This document shows positions 25,865-33,492 of a stretch of DNA of 64,000 bases, in pieces; the stretch's first letter is position 1, and each line of letters opens with the position of its first letter. The DNA lies in NCBI RefSeq assembly GCF_938028825.1, contig NZ_CALIZP010000018.1, positions 1 through 64,000 of the forward strand, given 5' to 3'. The DNA comes from an uncultured Cardiobacterium sp. GTDB taxonomy: Bacteria > Pseudomonadota > Gammaproteobacteria > Cardiobacteriales > Cardiobacteriaceae. A program made the position numbers and the translations under genes. Under the pieces are notes generated by a model. It saw only the letters and a list, made by a program, of their open reading frames with translations. It was not told the origin of the DNA and did not search any database.

Positions 25865-26326
25865 TCAGAAGGTGCTGGCGACGGCTTTGGCGATTTTCCA
25901 CTGGCCGTTTTCTTTGATGACGGTGATGTCCAGTTGCAGCGGCCAGCGGCCTTCCATGCCCCAGATGTGGGCGGTGTTCCAGGCCCGGCCGATGATGCGG
26001 CCGGACGCGCCGTCGGCTTCCGCCTGAACGCTCACTTCGTCTATCTGCCGGTAGCGCATTTGTCCGCTGCGGATGTGTTCCAGCCATTCGGCGCGGGGCT
26101 GGATGTAGCCGGTCATGTGGGTCAGGGTGAAGTCAGGGGTGAGCATCGCGTCCAGCGTCACGGTGTCGGCGGCGGTCATCGCTTGGTTGAAGGCGCGGTA
26201 GAGCGCGGTGAGTTCCCGGTCGGCGGCGGTTTGGCTCGGCATGGCGGTTTCCGGTGGTGGGGCGGCGGTGGCCGGGGTGCCGCCCGCAAGCAGGGCGGCG
26301 AGGAGGAGGGTCGCGAGGGGTTTCAT
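25865..26326 (-). CDS. exported NTF2/SnoaL-like protein (DUF4440 type)
   Basis: 153 residues. Sec signal peptide of about 22 residues (LATLLLAALLAGGTPATAA), then a cone-shaped alpha+beta fold pattern: ADRELTALYRAFNQAMTAADT, MLTPDFTLTHMTGY, RAEWLEHIRSGQMRYRQID and a final strand pair with NGQWKIAKAVAS. These proteins act as small isomerase-like enzymes or ligand binders; the role here is unknown. It lies four bases after the F420-reductase-like gene on the same strand and before the broken aldo/keto reductase, forming an exported oxidoreductase set. Confidence 0.8.
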   Translation of the reverse strand: MKPLATLLLAALLAGGTPATAAPPPETAMPSQTAADRELTALYRAFNQAMTAADTVTLDAMLTPDFTLTHMTGYIQPRAEWLEHIRSGQMRYRQIDEVSVQAEADGASGRIIGRAWNTAHIWGMEGRWPLQLDITVIKENGQWKIAKAVASTF

Positions 26327-26330
26327 CGGC

Positions 26331-27059
26331 TTACAGTTTCAGGTGGCGGCGCATATCGGCGGCGTCGGTGTGGACGCGGAAGGCGTAACCGTCGCGCTGG
26401 TAGCGGGTGGATTCGCTCAGTTTGCCGACGACGACGGGGTCGCAGCCCGCATCCCGCACCAGTTGTTCGGCGGTCGTCAGTGCTTCCGGATCGTCGGCGG
26501 TAAGCGGCACCGCCAGCGCGTGCGCCGTGCTGTTGGCGGAGGATTCGATTTGCGTGGCATCGACCGAGCTGAAGACGCGGGCAACGCGCGCGCCGGGCAG
26601 CAGTTTGGCGGTGAGCAGGCCGATGGAGCCGCCGGTTTCTTTTTTGGCGCGCTGTTCGAGGGCGCTGCCGCCGGAGGGGTTCATCGCATCGAGCACGATT
26701 TTGCCCCGGATGTAAGGGGCGAGTTGCTGCCCGACTTCCGGCAGGACGTCATACGGCAGGGCGAAGAGCAAGACGTCGCCGAATTGCGCCGCTTCGGCGG
26801 GTGTACCGATTTTTGCGCGCTCGCCGAGGTGGCCGTTTTCGCGGCGCAGTTTGTCGAGGTCGCGCGCCGAGAACATCACCTCGTGGCCGGCGGCGACCCA
26901 GGCGCGGCCCACAGTGCCGCCGAGCCAGCCCGCGCCGATGATGCCGATTTTCAGCGGGCGTTTGGTCGGGTTCGGCGCGGCGAGGCTGCCCAGCGGCAGG
27001 ACGGCAAGGGCGGATGCGGCGGCGAGGGTGCCGAGCAGGGTGCGACGGTTCATGTTCAT
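26331..27059 (-). CDS. exported NADPH-dependent F420 reductase-like protein
   Basis: 242 residues. The N-terminus MNMNRRTLLGTLAAASALAV is a twin-arginine-type signal. A Rossmann site follows at about 38-45 (IGIIGAGWLGGTVGRAWVAA), with VMFSARDLDKL giving NADP preference, and the family's LFALPYDVLPEV and VLDAMNP. This is the fold of NADPH:F420 oxidoreductase and related FprA-associated or pyrroline-carboxylate-reductase-like proteins; whether it uses F420 is doubtful because I see no F420 genes. A 37-base element with a dyad lies 65-101 bases upstream (27124-27160), shared with another gene. Confidence 0.8.
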   Translation of the reverse strand: MNMNRRTLLGTLAAASALAVLPLGSLAAPNPTKRPLKIGIIGAGWLGGTVGRAWVAAGHEVMFSARDLDKLRRENGHLGERAKIGTPAEAAQFGDVLLFALPYDVLPEVGQQLAPYIRGKIVLDAMNPSGGSALEQRAKKETGGSIGLLTAKLLPGARVARVFSSVDATQIESSANSTAHALAVPLTADDPEALTTAEQLVRDAGCDPVVVGKLSESTRYQRDGYAFRVHTDAADMRRHLKL

Positions 27060-27123
27060 GTGTATCTCCGGTGTTGTGGGTGGATGGCGTCATGGTAGGG
27101 GCGGCGCAGCGGGGGATAAAGGC

Positions 27124-27160
27124 GGCGGCGTCGCTAGGGCTTATGAAGTGTTTTCATCAA
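27124..27160 (-). promoter_or_regulatory. shared 37-bp upstream element, copy A (putative operator)
   Basis: On the minus strand TTGATGAA - 5 bases - TTCATAAGCCCTAGCGA, 65-101 bases before the start of the F420-reductase-like gene. It matches 29293-29329 at 32 of 37 positions; four of the five differences are in the 5-base spacer, as expected for a protein-bound dyad. TTGATG could also act as a -35 hexamer. Confidence 0.6.
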
Positions 27161-27217
27161 TCGCGGTTGCGAGCGATAAAAAGCCGCCGGGCGGCGTAAA
27201 GGGCGCGTAGCGCCGCG

Positions 27218-28636
27218 TCAGCGGCGAAATCCACCCGGCGGCGTCAATGCCGGGTTTCTCCATAATGTCGGCTTCCGGTTCGTCATGAATACGGATGTGG
27301 CGGGCTGATGCCGCCCTGCGGGAACGTCGTCGGGCAAGTAACGCCTCTGTGGGGAGGCTTTATTTTCATGCCTCACCCGCGCGCGAGGATTTGGTAAATG
27401 GCTTTCCCAGCCACACACGCTGAGTCCCGCCCAAGCGAGGCACAGCGGCACGGCCAGCCACGCTATCTGCGCGAGGCCGAGGTGCAGCGCCTGCAAACCG
27501 GCGTAGCCCCAGCTGCCAATCTGGTCGCCGCTGCGGTACACGACGGTGTTGATGAAGTTCTTCGCCTTGTAGCGGTCTTCGCGCGAGAGGCGGGTGTAAA
27601 GGATTTCCCGCGCCGGACGGGCGAGGGCGAAGTTGCTGACCCGCCGCGCCACCTGCACGGCGACGAAGACGGCAACCGTCGGTGTGAGGGCGAGGGCGGC
27701 AAAGCCGATGGCGCCGGTCAGCGGCAGGATGATCAGCACGGCGATGACGCCGAGGCGGCGCGCCAGTTGCCCGGTGAGCAGCAATTGGCAGGCGAGGGTG
27801 AGGCTGTTCACCCACAGATCGATGTTGGCGAAAAAGGCGGTGCGCGCGGCGCGCTCGCTGTAATGGGCGTTGACGATCTCCGCCTGCTGGAAGTAGAGGA
27901 TGGTGGAGGTGACGGAATAAAGCAGGATGAAGGCGGCGATGCCGAGCAGATAGGGCGAGCGCACGGTGTTGTGCAATCCCGCCCAGACGCTGCCGCCGAT
28001 GTTTTCCGCAGGCGGGGCGGCGGCTTGTGTGCGCACGTTTTCTCGCGACAGGCGTCGCGCCGCCTGCACCGCCACTTCCAGCAGCAGGGTGGCGAGCAGC
28101 AGCAGGGCATAGGGGCTGACCTCGTGGGAAAACCGGCTGACCAGCGCCGAGCCCAGCAAGCCGCCCAGCGTCGCCCCGGCGGCGAGATAACCGAAGAGGC
28201 GTTTGCCCTGTTCGCCGTCGAAGACATCAACCGCCAGCGACCAGAACACCGAGACGACGAAGAGGTTGAACACCGACAGCCAGACGAAGAATACCCGTCC
28301 CGTCCACAGCAGCACCTGGTCGCCGCCCTTGTAAAGCAGCGCGGCGAAGACGAGCAGGTTCAGCATGAAAAAGCGGTAGGCGAGCGCGATGAAGCGTTCG
28401 CGCGGAAAGCGTTTGACCAGATGTCCATAGAGCGGGGTGAGGGTGAGCATCGCGCCGAGAGTGGCAGTGAACAGCCACGGCAGATTGCGCGTGCCGCCGG
28501 ATGCGCCGAACTCGTCACGAATAGGGCGCAGCACGTAATAGGCGAGGAACAGCGCCAGCACATAAAGGAACGCCCAGAGCAGGGCGCGCCATTCACCGAG
28601 GCGGGCGGCGGTAAGGCGTTGCAGCCGGGCAAACAT
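27218..28636 (-). CDS. MFS-type transporter with altered C-terminus
   Basis: 472 residues, about twelve membrane segments up to residue ~410. The N-terminus GEWRALLWAFLYVLALFLAY and the segment LRPIRDEFGASGGT resemble the NTP/NDP-exchange-like branch of MFS permeases common in proteobacteria; substrate unknown. The last 60 residues are polar and Arg/Pro-rich and run into repeat DNA. At 27412-27417 there is a (CA)3 tract; with one unit fewer, the frame would end WLGKPFTKSSRAGEA at TGA 27366-27368, a more natural tail. So a 2-base insertion probably extended it. Starts two bases after the NAD(P)-binding gene stop, same operon. Confidence 0.75.
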   Translation of the reverse strand: MFARLQRLTAARLGEWRALLWAFLYVLALFLAYYVLRPIRDEFGASGGTRNLPWLFTATLGAMLTLTPLYGHLVKRFPRERFIALAYRFFMLNLLVFAALLYKGGDQVLLWTGRVFFVWLSVFNLFVVSVFWSLAVDVFDGEQGKRLFGYLAAGATLGGLLGSALVSRFSHEVSPYALLLLATLLLEVAVQAARRLSRENVRTQAAAPPAENIGGSVWAGLHNTVRSPYLLGIAAFILLYSVTSTILYFQQAEIVNAHYSERAARTAFFANIDLWVNSLTLACQLLLTGQLARRLGVIAVLIILPLTGAIGFAALALTPTVAVFVAVQVARRVSNFALARPAREILYTRLSREDRYKAKNFINTVVYRSGDQIGSWGYAGLQALHLGLAQIAWLAVPLCLAWAGLSVCGWESHLPNPRARVRHENKASPQRRYLPDDVPAGRHQPATSVFMTNRKPTLWRNPALTPPGGFRR

Positions 28637-28638
28637 GG

Positions 28639-29226
28639 CTACACCCGCGCGATGCCGAGACTTTCACGGCGGTGCAATGCGGGATTTTGCGCGATTTTGC
28701 TGATGAGATCGGCGATGCTGCGGCGGCTGACCTCGTGCCCGCGAAACGCCTCGCCCTTCTGCGTCAAGCGGTAATCCACGGCGGGGCTGTTGGTAAACCG
28801 GCCCGGGCGGATGATGGTGTAATCAAGACCGGAGGCTTCGACAATCGCCGCGCTTTGCCTGTAAGGATCAAGCACCGCGCCGTGCTTCTCGCCCGTCTCG
28901 TTATAAATGCCCATCGAACTGACCCAAACCAGCCGCTTGACCCCCGCCGCGTCCATCGCGGCAACGGTGCTGCGGGCGAGGGCTTCGAGAACGCCCGCGA
29001 GGTTGGCATAGACCAGGGTCTGCCCGGCAAGCGCGGCGGTGAGGTGCGCCGTATCAAGCACATCGCCCTCGCTGACAGTGACGCGGTCGGAGGCGGGATG
29101 GGCAAGGCGGGCGGCATTGCGCAAATACAGGGTGAGGTGGGCATCGGTTTCGGCGAGCAGCACGGGAATGACGGCGCGGGCGAGACTGCCGCCTGCACCG
29201 GGGATGAAAATGCGTTGTCGGGACAT
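28639..29226 (-). CDS. NAD(P)H-binding atypical SDR protein
   Basis: 195 residues. Rossmann start RIFIPGAGGSLARAVIPVLL, then a strand-helix series VSEGDVLDTAHLTAALAGQT, LVWVSSMGIYNE and DYTIIRPGRFTNSP, the signature of small NmrA-like/SDR_a5 proteins such as YwnB and biliverdin-reductase-like oxidoreductases. No signal peptide. Many relatives are stress-inducible under MarR or HxlR-type regulators. The 37-base element at 29293-29329 lies 67-103 bases before its ATG. It is cotranscribed with the MFS gene. Confidence 0.82.
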   Translation of the reverse strand: MSRQRIFIPGAGGSLARAVIPVLLAETDAHLTLYLRNAARLAHPASDRVTVSEGDVLDTAHLTAALAGQTLVYANLAGVLEALARSTVAAMDAAGVKRLVWVSSMGIYNETGEKHGAVLDPYRQSAAIVEASGLDYTIIRPGRFTNSPAVDYRLTQKGEAFRGHEVSRRSIADLISKIAQNPALHRRESLGIARV

Positions 29227-29292
29227 GGGATGAACGGCTCCATCGGCGGGTCCGGCGGGAATTGTAGGCGGATGCGGCGGGCGGAAAAAGCA

Positions 29293-29329
29293 GGCGGCAT
29301 CGCTAGGGCTTATGAACGGGGTTCATCAA
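29293..29329 (-). promoter_or_regulatory. shared 37-bp upstream element, copy B (putative operator)
   Basis: On the minus strand TTGATGAA - CCCCG - TTCATAAGCCCTAGCGA, upstream of the NAD(P)H-binding gene. Sister of 27124-27160 at nearly the same distance from the start codon. Confidence 0.6.
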
Positions 29330-29384
29330 TAAAGGAAAGGCACAGGACGAACTCGGCAAGCGGTGCGCCCACAGAAATCCGGCG

Positions 29385-32300
29385 TCATTCGGCGAATTGC
29401 ACGGCGACGAGGCGGGAGACGCCCGGTTCGCTCATGGTGACGCCGATGAGGTGGTCGCAGGTTTGCATGGTGCGTTTGCGGTGGGTGATAACGATGAATT
29501 GGGTCTGCGCCGCCATGTCGCGCAGGAGGTTGCTGAGGCGGCCAACGTTCGCATCATCGAGCGGCGCGTCCACTTCGTCCAGGAGGCAGAAGGGCGCGGG
29601 GTTCAGGCGGAAGAGGGCGAAGACGAGGGCGAGGGCGGTGAGGGCTTTTTCGCCGCCGGAGAGGACGCTCAGGTTTTTGACTTTTTTGCCGGGCGGGCGC
29701 ACGGCGATGGTGATGCCGGCATCCAGTATGTCGCCTTCCGTCCAGGCGAGTTCGGCTTCGCCGCCGCGAAAGAGGATGGGGAAGAGGTTGGCGAAATGGC
29801 GGTTGACGATGTCCAGGGTTTCTTGCAGGCGGCTGCGGGTTTCGTCGTCGAGTTTGTCAATGGCTTCTGCGAGCAGCGCCAGGGTGTCGCGCAGGTCGCG
29901 GCATTGGGCGGCAAGCGCGCTGTATTCGTTTTCGGCGCTGTCGTAGTCGGTGATGGCGGCGAGGTTGACCGCGCCGAGTGCTTCTTTTTGTTGTTTGAGG
30001 GCGCGGATGTCGGCGTTGAGCGCGGCTTCGTCTTCGGCGGCTTCCGGCAGGGGTTCGTGGTTGTCGCTGAGAAGTTCGGCGATGATGCGCTGTTGTTGCT
30101 GGTGCAGTTGTTCGATTTGTTGTTGGTGGTGTTGCAGGCGTTCTTCGGCGAGTTGGCGGCGGTGGTCGCGTTCGCGCCGGGCTTCTTGTTCGTGGTGCAG
30201 TTCGTGGGCGGTTTTTTCGAGGGCTTGTGCGGCTTCGGCGCGCTGTTGTTCGTTTGCGGCGTGGGTTTGTTCGTGGGTTTCGAGGCTGAGGTGGTTTTCT
30301 TCGAGGGTGAGGGCGAGGGTTTCGAGTTGTTCGTGTAGTGTGGCGAGGGCGGTTTCGCTGGCGGCGATGTCTTCGGCGAGGCGGGTTTGCTGTTTTTCGC
30401 CGGCGGCGAGGTGGGCGCGGTGTTGTTCGAGGGCGGTTTCGGCGGCGCGGCGGTTTTCTTCGTGTTGCTGGGCGGTGCGCGCGGTTTGCTGGTAGTGGGC
30501 GTGCAGCGCCCGGTATTCGTTTTCGAGTTCGTGGATGGGCGGCAGGGCGGCGAGGGCGCGTTGGGCCTGCCGGTGTTCTTCCTGGGCTTGGGCGAGGTTT
30601 TGCGCGGCGGCGGCGATGTCTTCGGCGAGGGTGGCGGCGGCGCGTTGTTGCTGGGCGCGCAGGGTGGCGCGGTGTTGTTGTTGCTGGCGGCTGAGGGCGA
30701 GGCGGTGGGCGAGGTCGTGTTGTTGTTGTTTTTGTTGCTGGTGCTGTTGGCGGAGGGTGTCGAGGCGGGCGGTGGCGGCGGCGAGGGTGTCGCGGTGCGC
30801 CTGATGCGCGGTTTCGAGGGTGCGCAGGGCGGTTTCGCCGGCGGCGAGGGCGGCTTCGAGGGTGTTGATGCGGTTTTGCCGGGCGAGCCGGTCGTCGGCG
30901 GCGGGGGCGGGCTGGACGCTGCTGCGGCTGATGCTGCTGCCGTCGAGGGTGAGGTATTGGATGCCGTCGGCGAGGTCGTCCGGCTGGATGTCGCGGTCGT
31001 GTTTGGCGAGTGGTTGCAGGTGGCCGAGCCAGGGGTGCAGGTCGGCGTCGCTGGCGAGGTAGGGTTGCCAGGCGGCGGGGACACCGCCGCCGCTCAGTTG
31101 GGGGTGGCCGTGGGTGAGGGCGTGTTGCCAGTGGGCGGCGCCGATGCTGGCATGCAGGCGGTCGCCGAGGTGGCGGCCGATGGCGGTTTGCCAGGCGGGT
31201 TCGACGCGCAGGTGGTCGCCGAGATGCGGGACACCGGGGGCGCCGCCGTCGGCGGCGGGCGGCGGTTGCAGGCGGCGCAGGGTGTCGAGTTCGGTTTGTT
31301 GGCGTTCGCGCTGGGTGTGTTGCTGGCGCAGTTGTTGTTCGCCGTGGTCGTATGCCGCTTGCGCGGTTTCGACGGCGTCTGCGGCGGCGGCGAGGGTTTC
31401 GGCGGTGGTTTCGAGGGCGATGGCGAGGGTTTCTTGTTCGAGGGCGAGGGTTTCGCCTGGCTCGTTGTCGTCTTCGCCGGTTGGTTCGACGGGTTCGGCG
31501 CGGCGTTGTTCGAGGCGGCGGTATTGGTTTTCGGCGTCGTGCAGGCGGTGTTCGGCGGTGTAGTGGCGGTTTTCGGCGTGGTGACGGGTTTCGCGGGCGG
31601 CGTCGAGTTTGTGGCGCAGGGTTTCGGTGGCGGCACGGGCGCTGTCGAGGGCGGCGCGGGCGCTGTCGTGGGCGGGGCGTTCGGCGGTGAGTTGGGCTTC
31701 GAGGCGTGCGATTTCGCTGCGATGCTGTTGTTGCTGGTCGTGGTCTTCGCCGCTTTGTTGGCGCAGGCGGGCGAGGCGGGTTTCGTGTTCGCGCGCGTTT
31801 TGCGCGAGGTGCTGTTGGCTCTGGCGGTCTGTTTCGAGGGTGCGGCGCAGTTGCGCGAGTTGGGCGGCGCTTTGCAGGGCGGCGTTTTCGGCGTTTTTGT
31901 GTGCTTCTTTGGCGGCGGTGTGTTGTTGTTCGAGGGCGGCGAGGCGGGTTTCGTCGATGCCGCTGTGGGCGAAGAGGTCTTCGAGGGCGGCGCGGTCTTC
32001 TTGGTATTGGGTTTGAGCGGCGTCCAGCTGACGTTGGGTTTGGTGGTATTGCCAGCTTTGCAGGCGGTGCGCGAGGTGTTGCTGTTGCTGGTTGAGGTCG
32101 CGCCACTGCCGGGCGGTGGCGGCTTCTTGCGCGAGTTTGTCGCGCTGTTTGCCGAGTTGTTGCAGGCGGTCGTCGTGGCGGGTGAGGTGTTCGCGCACGT
32201 CGTTCATGCGCGCTTCGCTTTCTTTGCGCCGCGTTTTGTAGTGGGCGATGCCCGCCGCTTCTTCGATGTAGCTGCGCAGTTCTTCGGGTTTGGCTTCGAT

Positions 32301-32756
32301 GATGCGGCTGATCATGCCCTGTTCGATGACGGCGTAGCTGCGCGCGCCGACGCCGGTGCCTTGCAGGAGTTCGACGATGTCGCGCCGCCTGACGCGTTTG
32401 TTGTTGATGAGGTATTGGGACTGGCCGTCGCTGCCGACTTTGCGCGCGATGACGAGTTCGGCGTAGTCGGCAAAGGCGCCGCCCGCACTGCCGTCGCTGT
32501 TGTCGAAATGCAGGGCGACGCTCGCCATGCCCGCCGCCCGCCGGTTCGCCGCGCCGGCAAAGATGATGTCGGTCATCGCCTGGCCGCGCAGTTGTTTGGC
32601 GGCGGTTTCGCCCAGCACCCAGCGCACGGCGTCGATGATGTTGGATTTGCCGCAGCCGTTCGGGCCGATGATGCCGGTCACGGGCGCGTCCACCGGGAAG
32701 GTGGTGTTGTCGGCAAAGGATTTGAATCCGGCGAGGCGGATGGCGGTGAGGTGCAT
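29385..32756 (-). CDS. smc: chromosome segregation protein SMC
   Basis: 1123 residues. ATPase that organises and helps segregate the chromosome with ScpA/ScpB. The start MHLTAIRLAGFKSFAD at 32756 is fixed by family N-terminus; a longer frame to 33026 overlaps the divergent lipoprotein. Walker A GPNGCGKS is at 31-38, a Gly-rich hinge around 480-560 (GVPHLGDHLRVEPAWQTAIG), signature LSGGEKALTAL near 1030 and Walker B FCLLDEVDAPLDD near 1057. The two coiled coils are unusually rich in Gln and His (runs such as HQQQQKQQQH), visible in DNA as long CAG/CAA tracts. Presence of SMC rather than MukB separates this organism from enterics and Pasteurellaceae. Confidence 0.97.
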   Translation of the reverse strand: MHLTAIRLAGFKSFADNTTFPVDAPVTGIIGPNGCGKSNIIDAVRWVLGETAAKQLRGQAMTDIIFAGAANRRAAGMASVALHFDNSDGSAGGAFADYAELVIARKVGSDGQSQYLINNKRVRRRDIVELLQGTGVGARSYAVIEQGMISRIIEAKPEELRSYIEEAAGIAHYKTRRKESEARMNDVREHLTRHDDRLQQLGKQRDKLAQEAATARQWRDLNQQQQHLAHRLQSWQYHQTQRQLDAAQTQYQEDRAALEDLFAHSGIDETRLAALEQQHTAAKEAHKNAENAALQSAAQLAQLRRTLETDRQSQQHLAQNAREHETRLARLRQQSGEDHDQQQQHRSEIARLEAQLTAERPAHDSARAALDSARAATETLRHKLDAARETRHHAENRHYTAEHRLHDAENQYRRLEQRRAEPVEPTGEDDNEPGETLALEQETLAIALETTAETLAAAADAVETAQAAYDHGEQQLRQQHTQRERQQTELDTLRRLQPPPAADGGAPGVPHLGDHLRVEPAWQTAIGRHLGDRLHASIGAAHWQHALTHGHPQLSGGGVPAAWQPYLASDADLHPWLGHLQPLAKHDRDIQPDDLADGIQYLTLDGSSISRSSVQPAPAADDRLARQNRINTLEAALAAGETALRTLETAHQAHRDTLAAATARLDTLRQQHQQQKQQQHDLAHRLALSRQQQQHRATLRAQQQRAAATLAEDIAAAAQNLAQAQEEHRQAQRALAALPPIHELENEYRALHAHYQQTARTAQQHEENRRAAETALEQHRAHLAAGEKQQTRLAEDIAASETALATLHEQLETLALTLEENHLSLETHEQTHAANEQQRAEAAQALEKTAHELHHEQEARRERDHRRQLAEERLQHHQQQIEQLHQQQQRIIAELLSDNHEPLPEAAEDEAALNADIRALKQQKEALGAVNLAAITDYDSAENEYSALAAQCRDLRDTLALLAEAIDKLDDETRSRLQETLDIVNRHFANLFPILFRGGEAELAWTEGDILDAGITIAVRPPGKKVKNLSVLSGGEKALTALALVFALFRLNPAPFCLLDEVDAPLDDANVGRLSNLLRDMAAQTQFIVITHRKRTMQTCDHLIGVTMSEPGVSRLVAVQFAE

Positions 32757-32789
32757 GGCGGCTTGGCTGTCCGTGGTCAAAGGGCGCGT

Positions 32790-32795
32790 ATTATA
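32790..32795 (-). promoter_or_regulatory. -10 box of smc within a small palindrome
   Basis: GCGTATAATACGC on the minus strand (32786-32798) contains TATAAT, about 34 bases before the smc start. A very similar palindrome sits between sucA and rlmB (47437-47450). Confidence 0.5.
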
Positions 32796-32854
32796 CGCAT
32801 CCCGTTCCGGCGGTTTTGTTTCGCGTTTACAACAGGATGTGGCCTTTTTGATAC

Positions 32855-32882
32855 TTGCGCGGCGGCGGTTTTTTTTTATTAT
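32855..32882 (+). promoter_or_regulatory. promoter of NlpE-like gene with a T9 tract in the spacer
   Basis: Candidate -35 TTGCGC (32855-32860), 16-base spacer, -10 TATTAT (32877-32882). The spacer ends in a run of nine T (32869-32877). Slipped-strand change of this run would alter promoter spacing. Confidence 0.45.
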
Positions 32883-32913
32883 GTGCCGCCGTCGTTTTTC
32901 GGATTTTTTTGTC

Positions 32914-33369
32914 ATGCTGAACCGTTTTTTTCTTCTGTTGTGTCTGCTCGCCGTCATCAGCGGCTGTTCGTCTTCGGGCAAAAAGGATGATGATGTGATG
33001 GTGCGCCCGGTCAGGCGCGGCGACACGGCGGTGGTCGAGAATGCCCGGCAGACGGTGCAGTGGCCGGGGACGTATCAGGGTATTCTGCCGTGCGCGTCCT
33101 GCGAGGGCGTGGCGACGATGATCGTCTTGAAGCCGGATATGTCGTACCAGATCCGCACCCGCATGCTCGGCGTCGAAGACAAGGACCGCACCAGCAAGGG
33201 GCGCTTCGAGTGGCTGCCGGACGGCAGCCATATCGCGATCGACAGCGAGGGGCAGCGCAAGATTTTCCGCGTGCACCCCGATCATCTGGAAATGCGCCTG
33301 CCCAACGGTGAACAGATTCCCACCGCCAATCCGGAAGCGTTTCAGTTGATGAAAGATGCGGTGATGTAG
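32914..33369 (+). CDS. NlpE-like lipoprotein
   Basis: 151 residues. Signal peptide with lipobox AVISGC, lipid-modified Cys at about 18, so a membrane lipoprotein; no Asp at +2, so outer-membrane sorting is expected. The domain starting WPGTYQGILPCASCEGVATM, with the CxxC pair and LKPDMSYQIRT, matches the N-terminal domain of NlpE, which in E. coli links copper and envelope adhesion stress to Cpx. The C-terminal OB domain of E. coli NlpE is missing, as in many short homologues. ATG 32914 has seven T before it instead of a ribosome site; ATG 32881 is in frame but would place the -10 box over the start. Confidence 0.82.
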   Translation: MLNRFFLLLCLLAVISGCSSSGKKDDDVMVRPVRRGDTAVVENARQTVQWPGTYQGILPCASCEGVATMIVLKPDMSYQIRTRMLGVEDKDRTSKGRFEWLPDGSHIAIDSEGQRKIFRVHPDHLEMRLPNGEQIPTANPEAFQLMKDAVM

Positions 33370-33391
33370 GCACGAACGCCGCTTTTCCCGC

Positions 33392-33421
33392 ACCCGCCCC
33401 GCAATCGCCGGGCGGGTTTTT
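33392..33421 (+). terminator. rho-independent terminator after NlpE-like gene
   Basis: ACCCGCCC / GGGCGGGT stem (33392-33399, 33410-33417) with a T5 tail. It lies just upstream of the ftsK promoter. Confidence 0.85.
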
Positions 33422-33447
33422 CTGTGGTAAAGCCGCCGGTATTTTTT

Positions 33448-33453
33448 TACAAT
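33448..33453 (+). promoter_or_regulatory. -10 box of ftsK
   Basis: TACAAT after a run of seven T, 39 bases before ATG 33493. Confidence 0.4.
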
Positions 33454-33492
33454 GCTGTCCTTTATTACGTCTTAGCAAAATTAACTCGCCTT

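Noticed and set aside
30387..32990. Long plus-strand frame (867 codons) opposite smc
   Set aside because: It mirrors the Gln/Ala/Arg-rich coiled coil; the smc frame has Walker and signature motifs.
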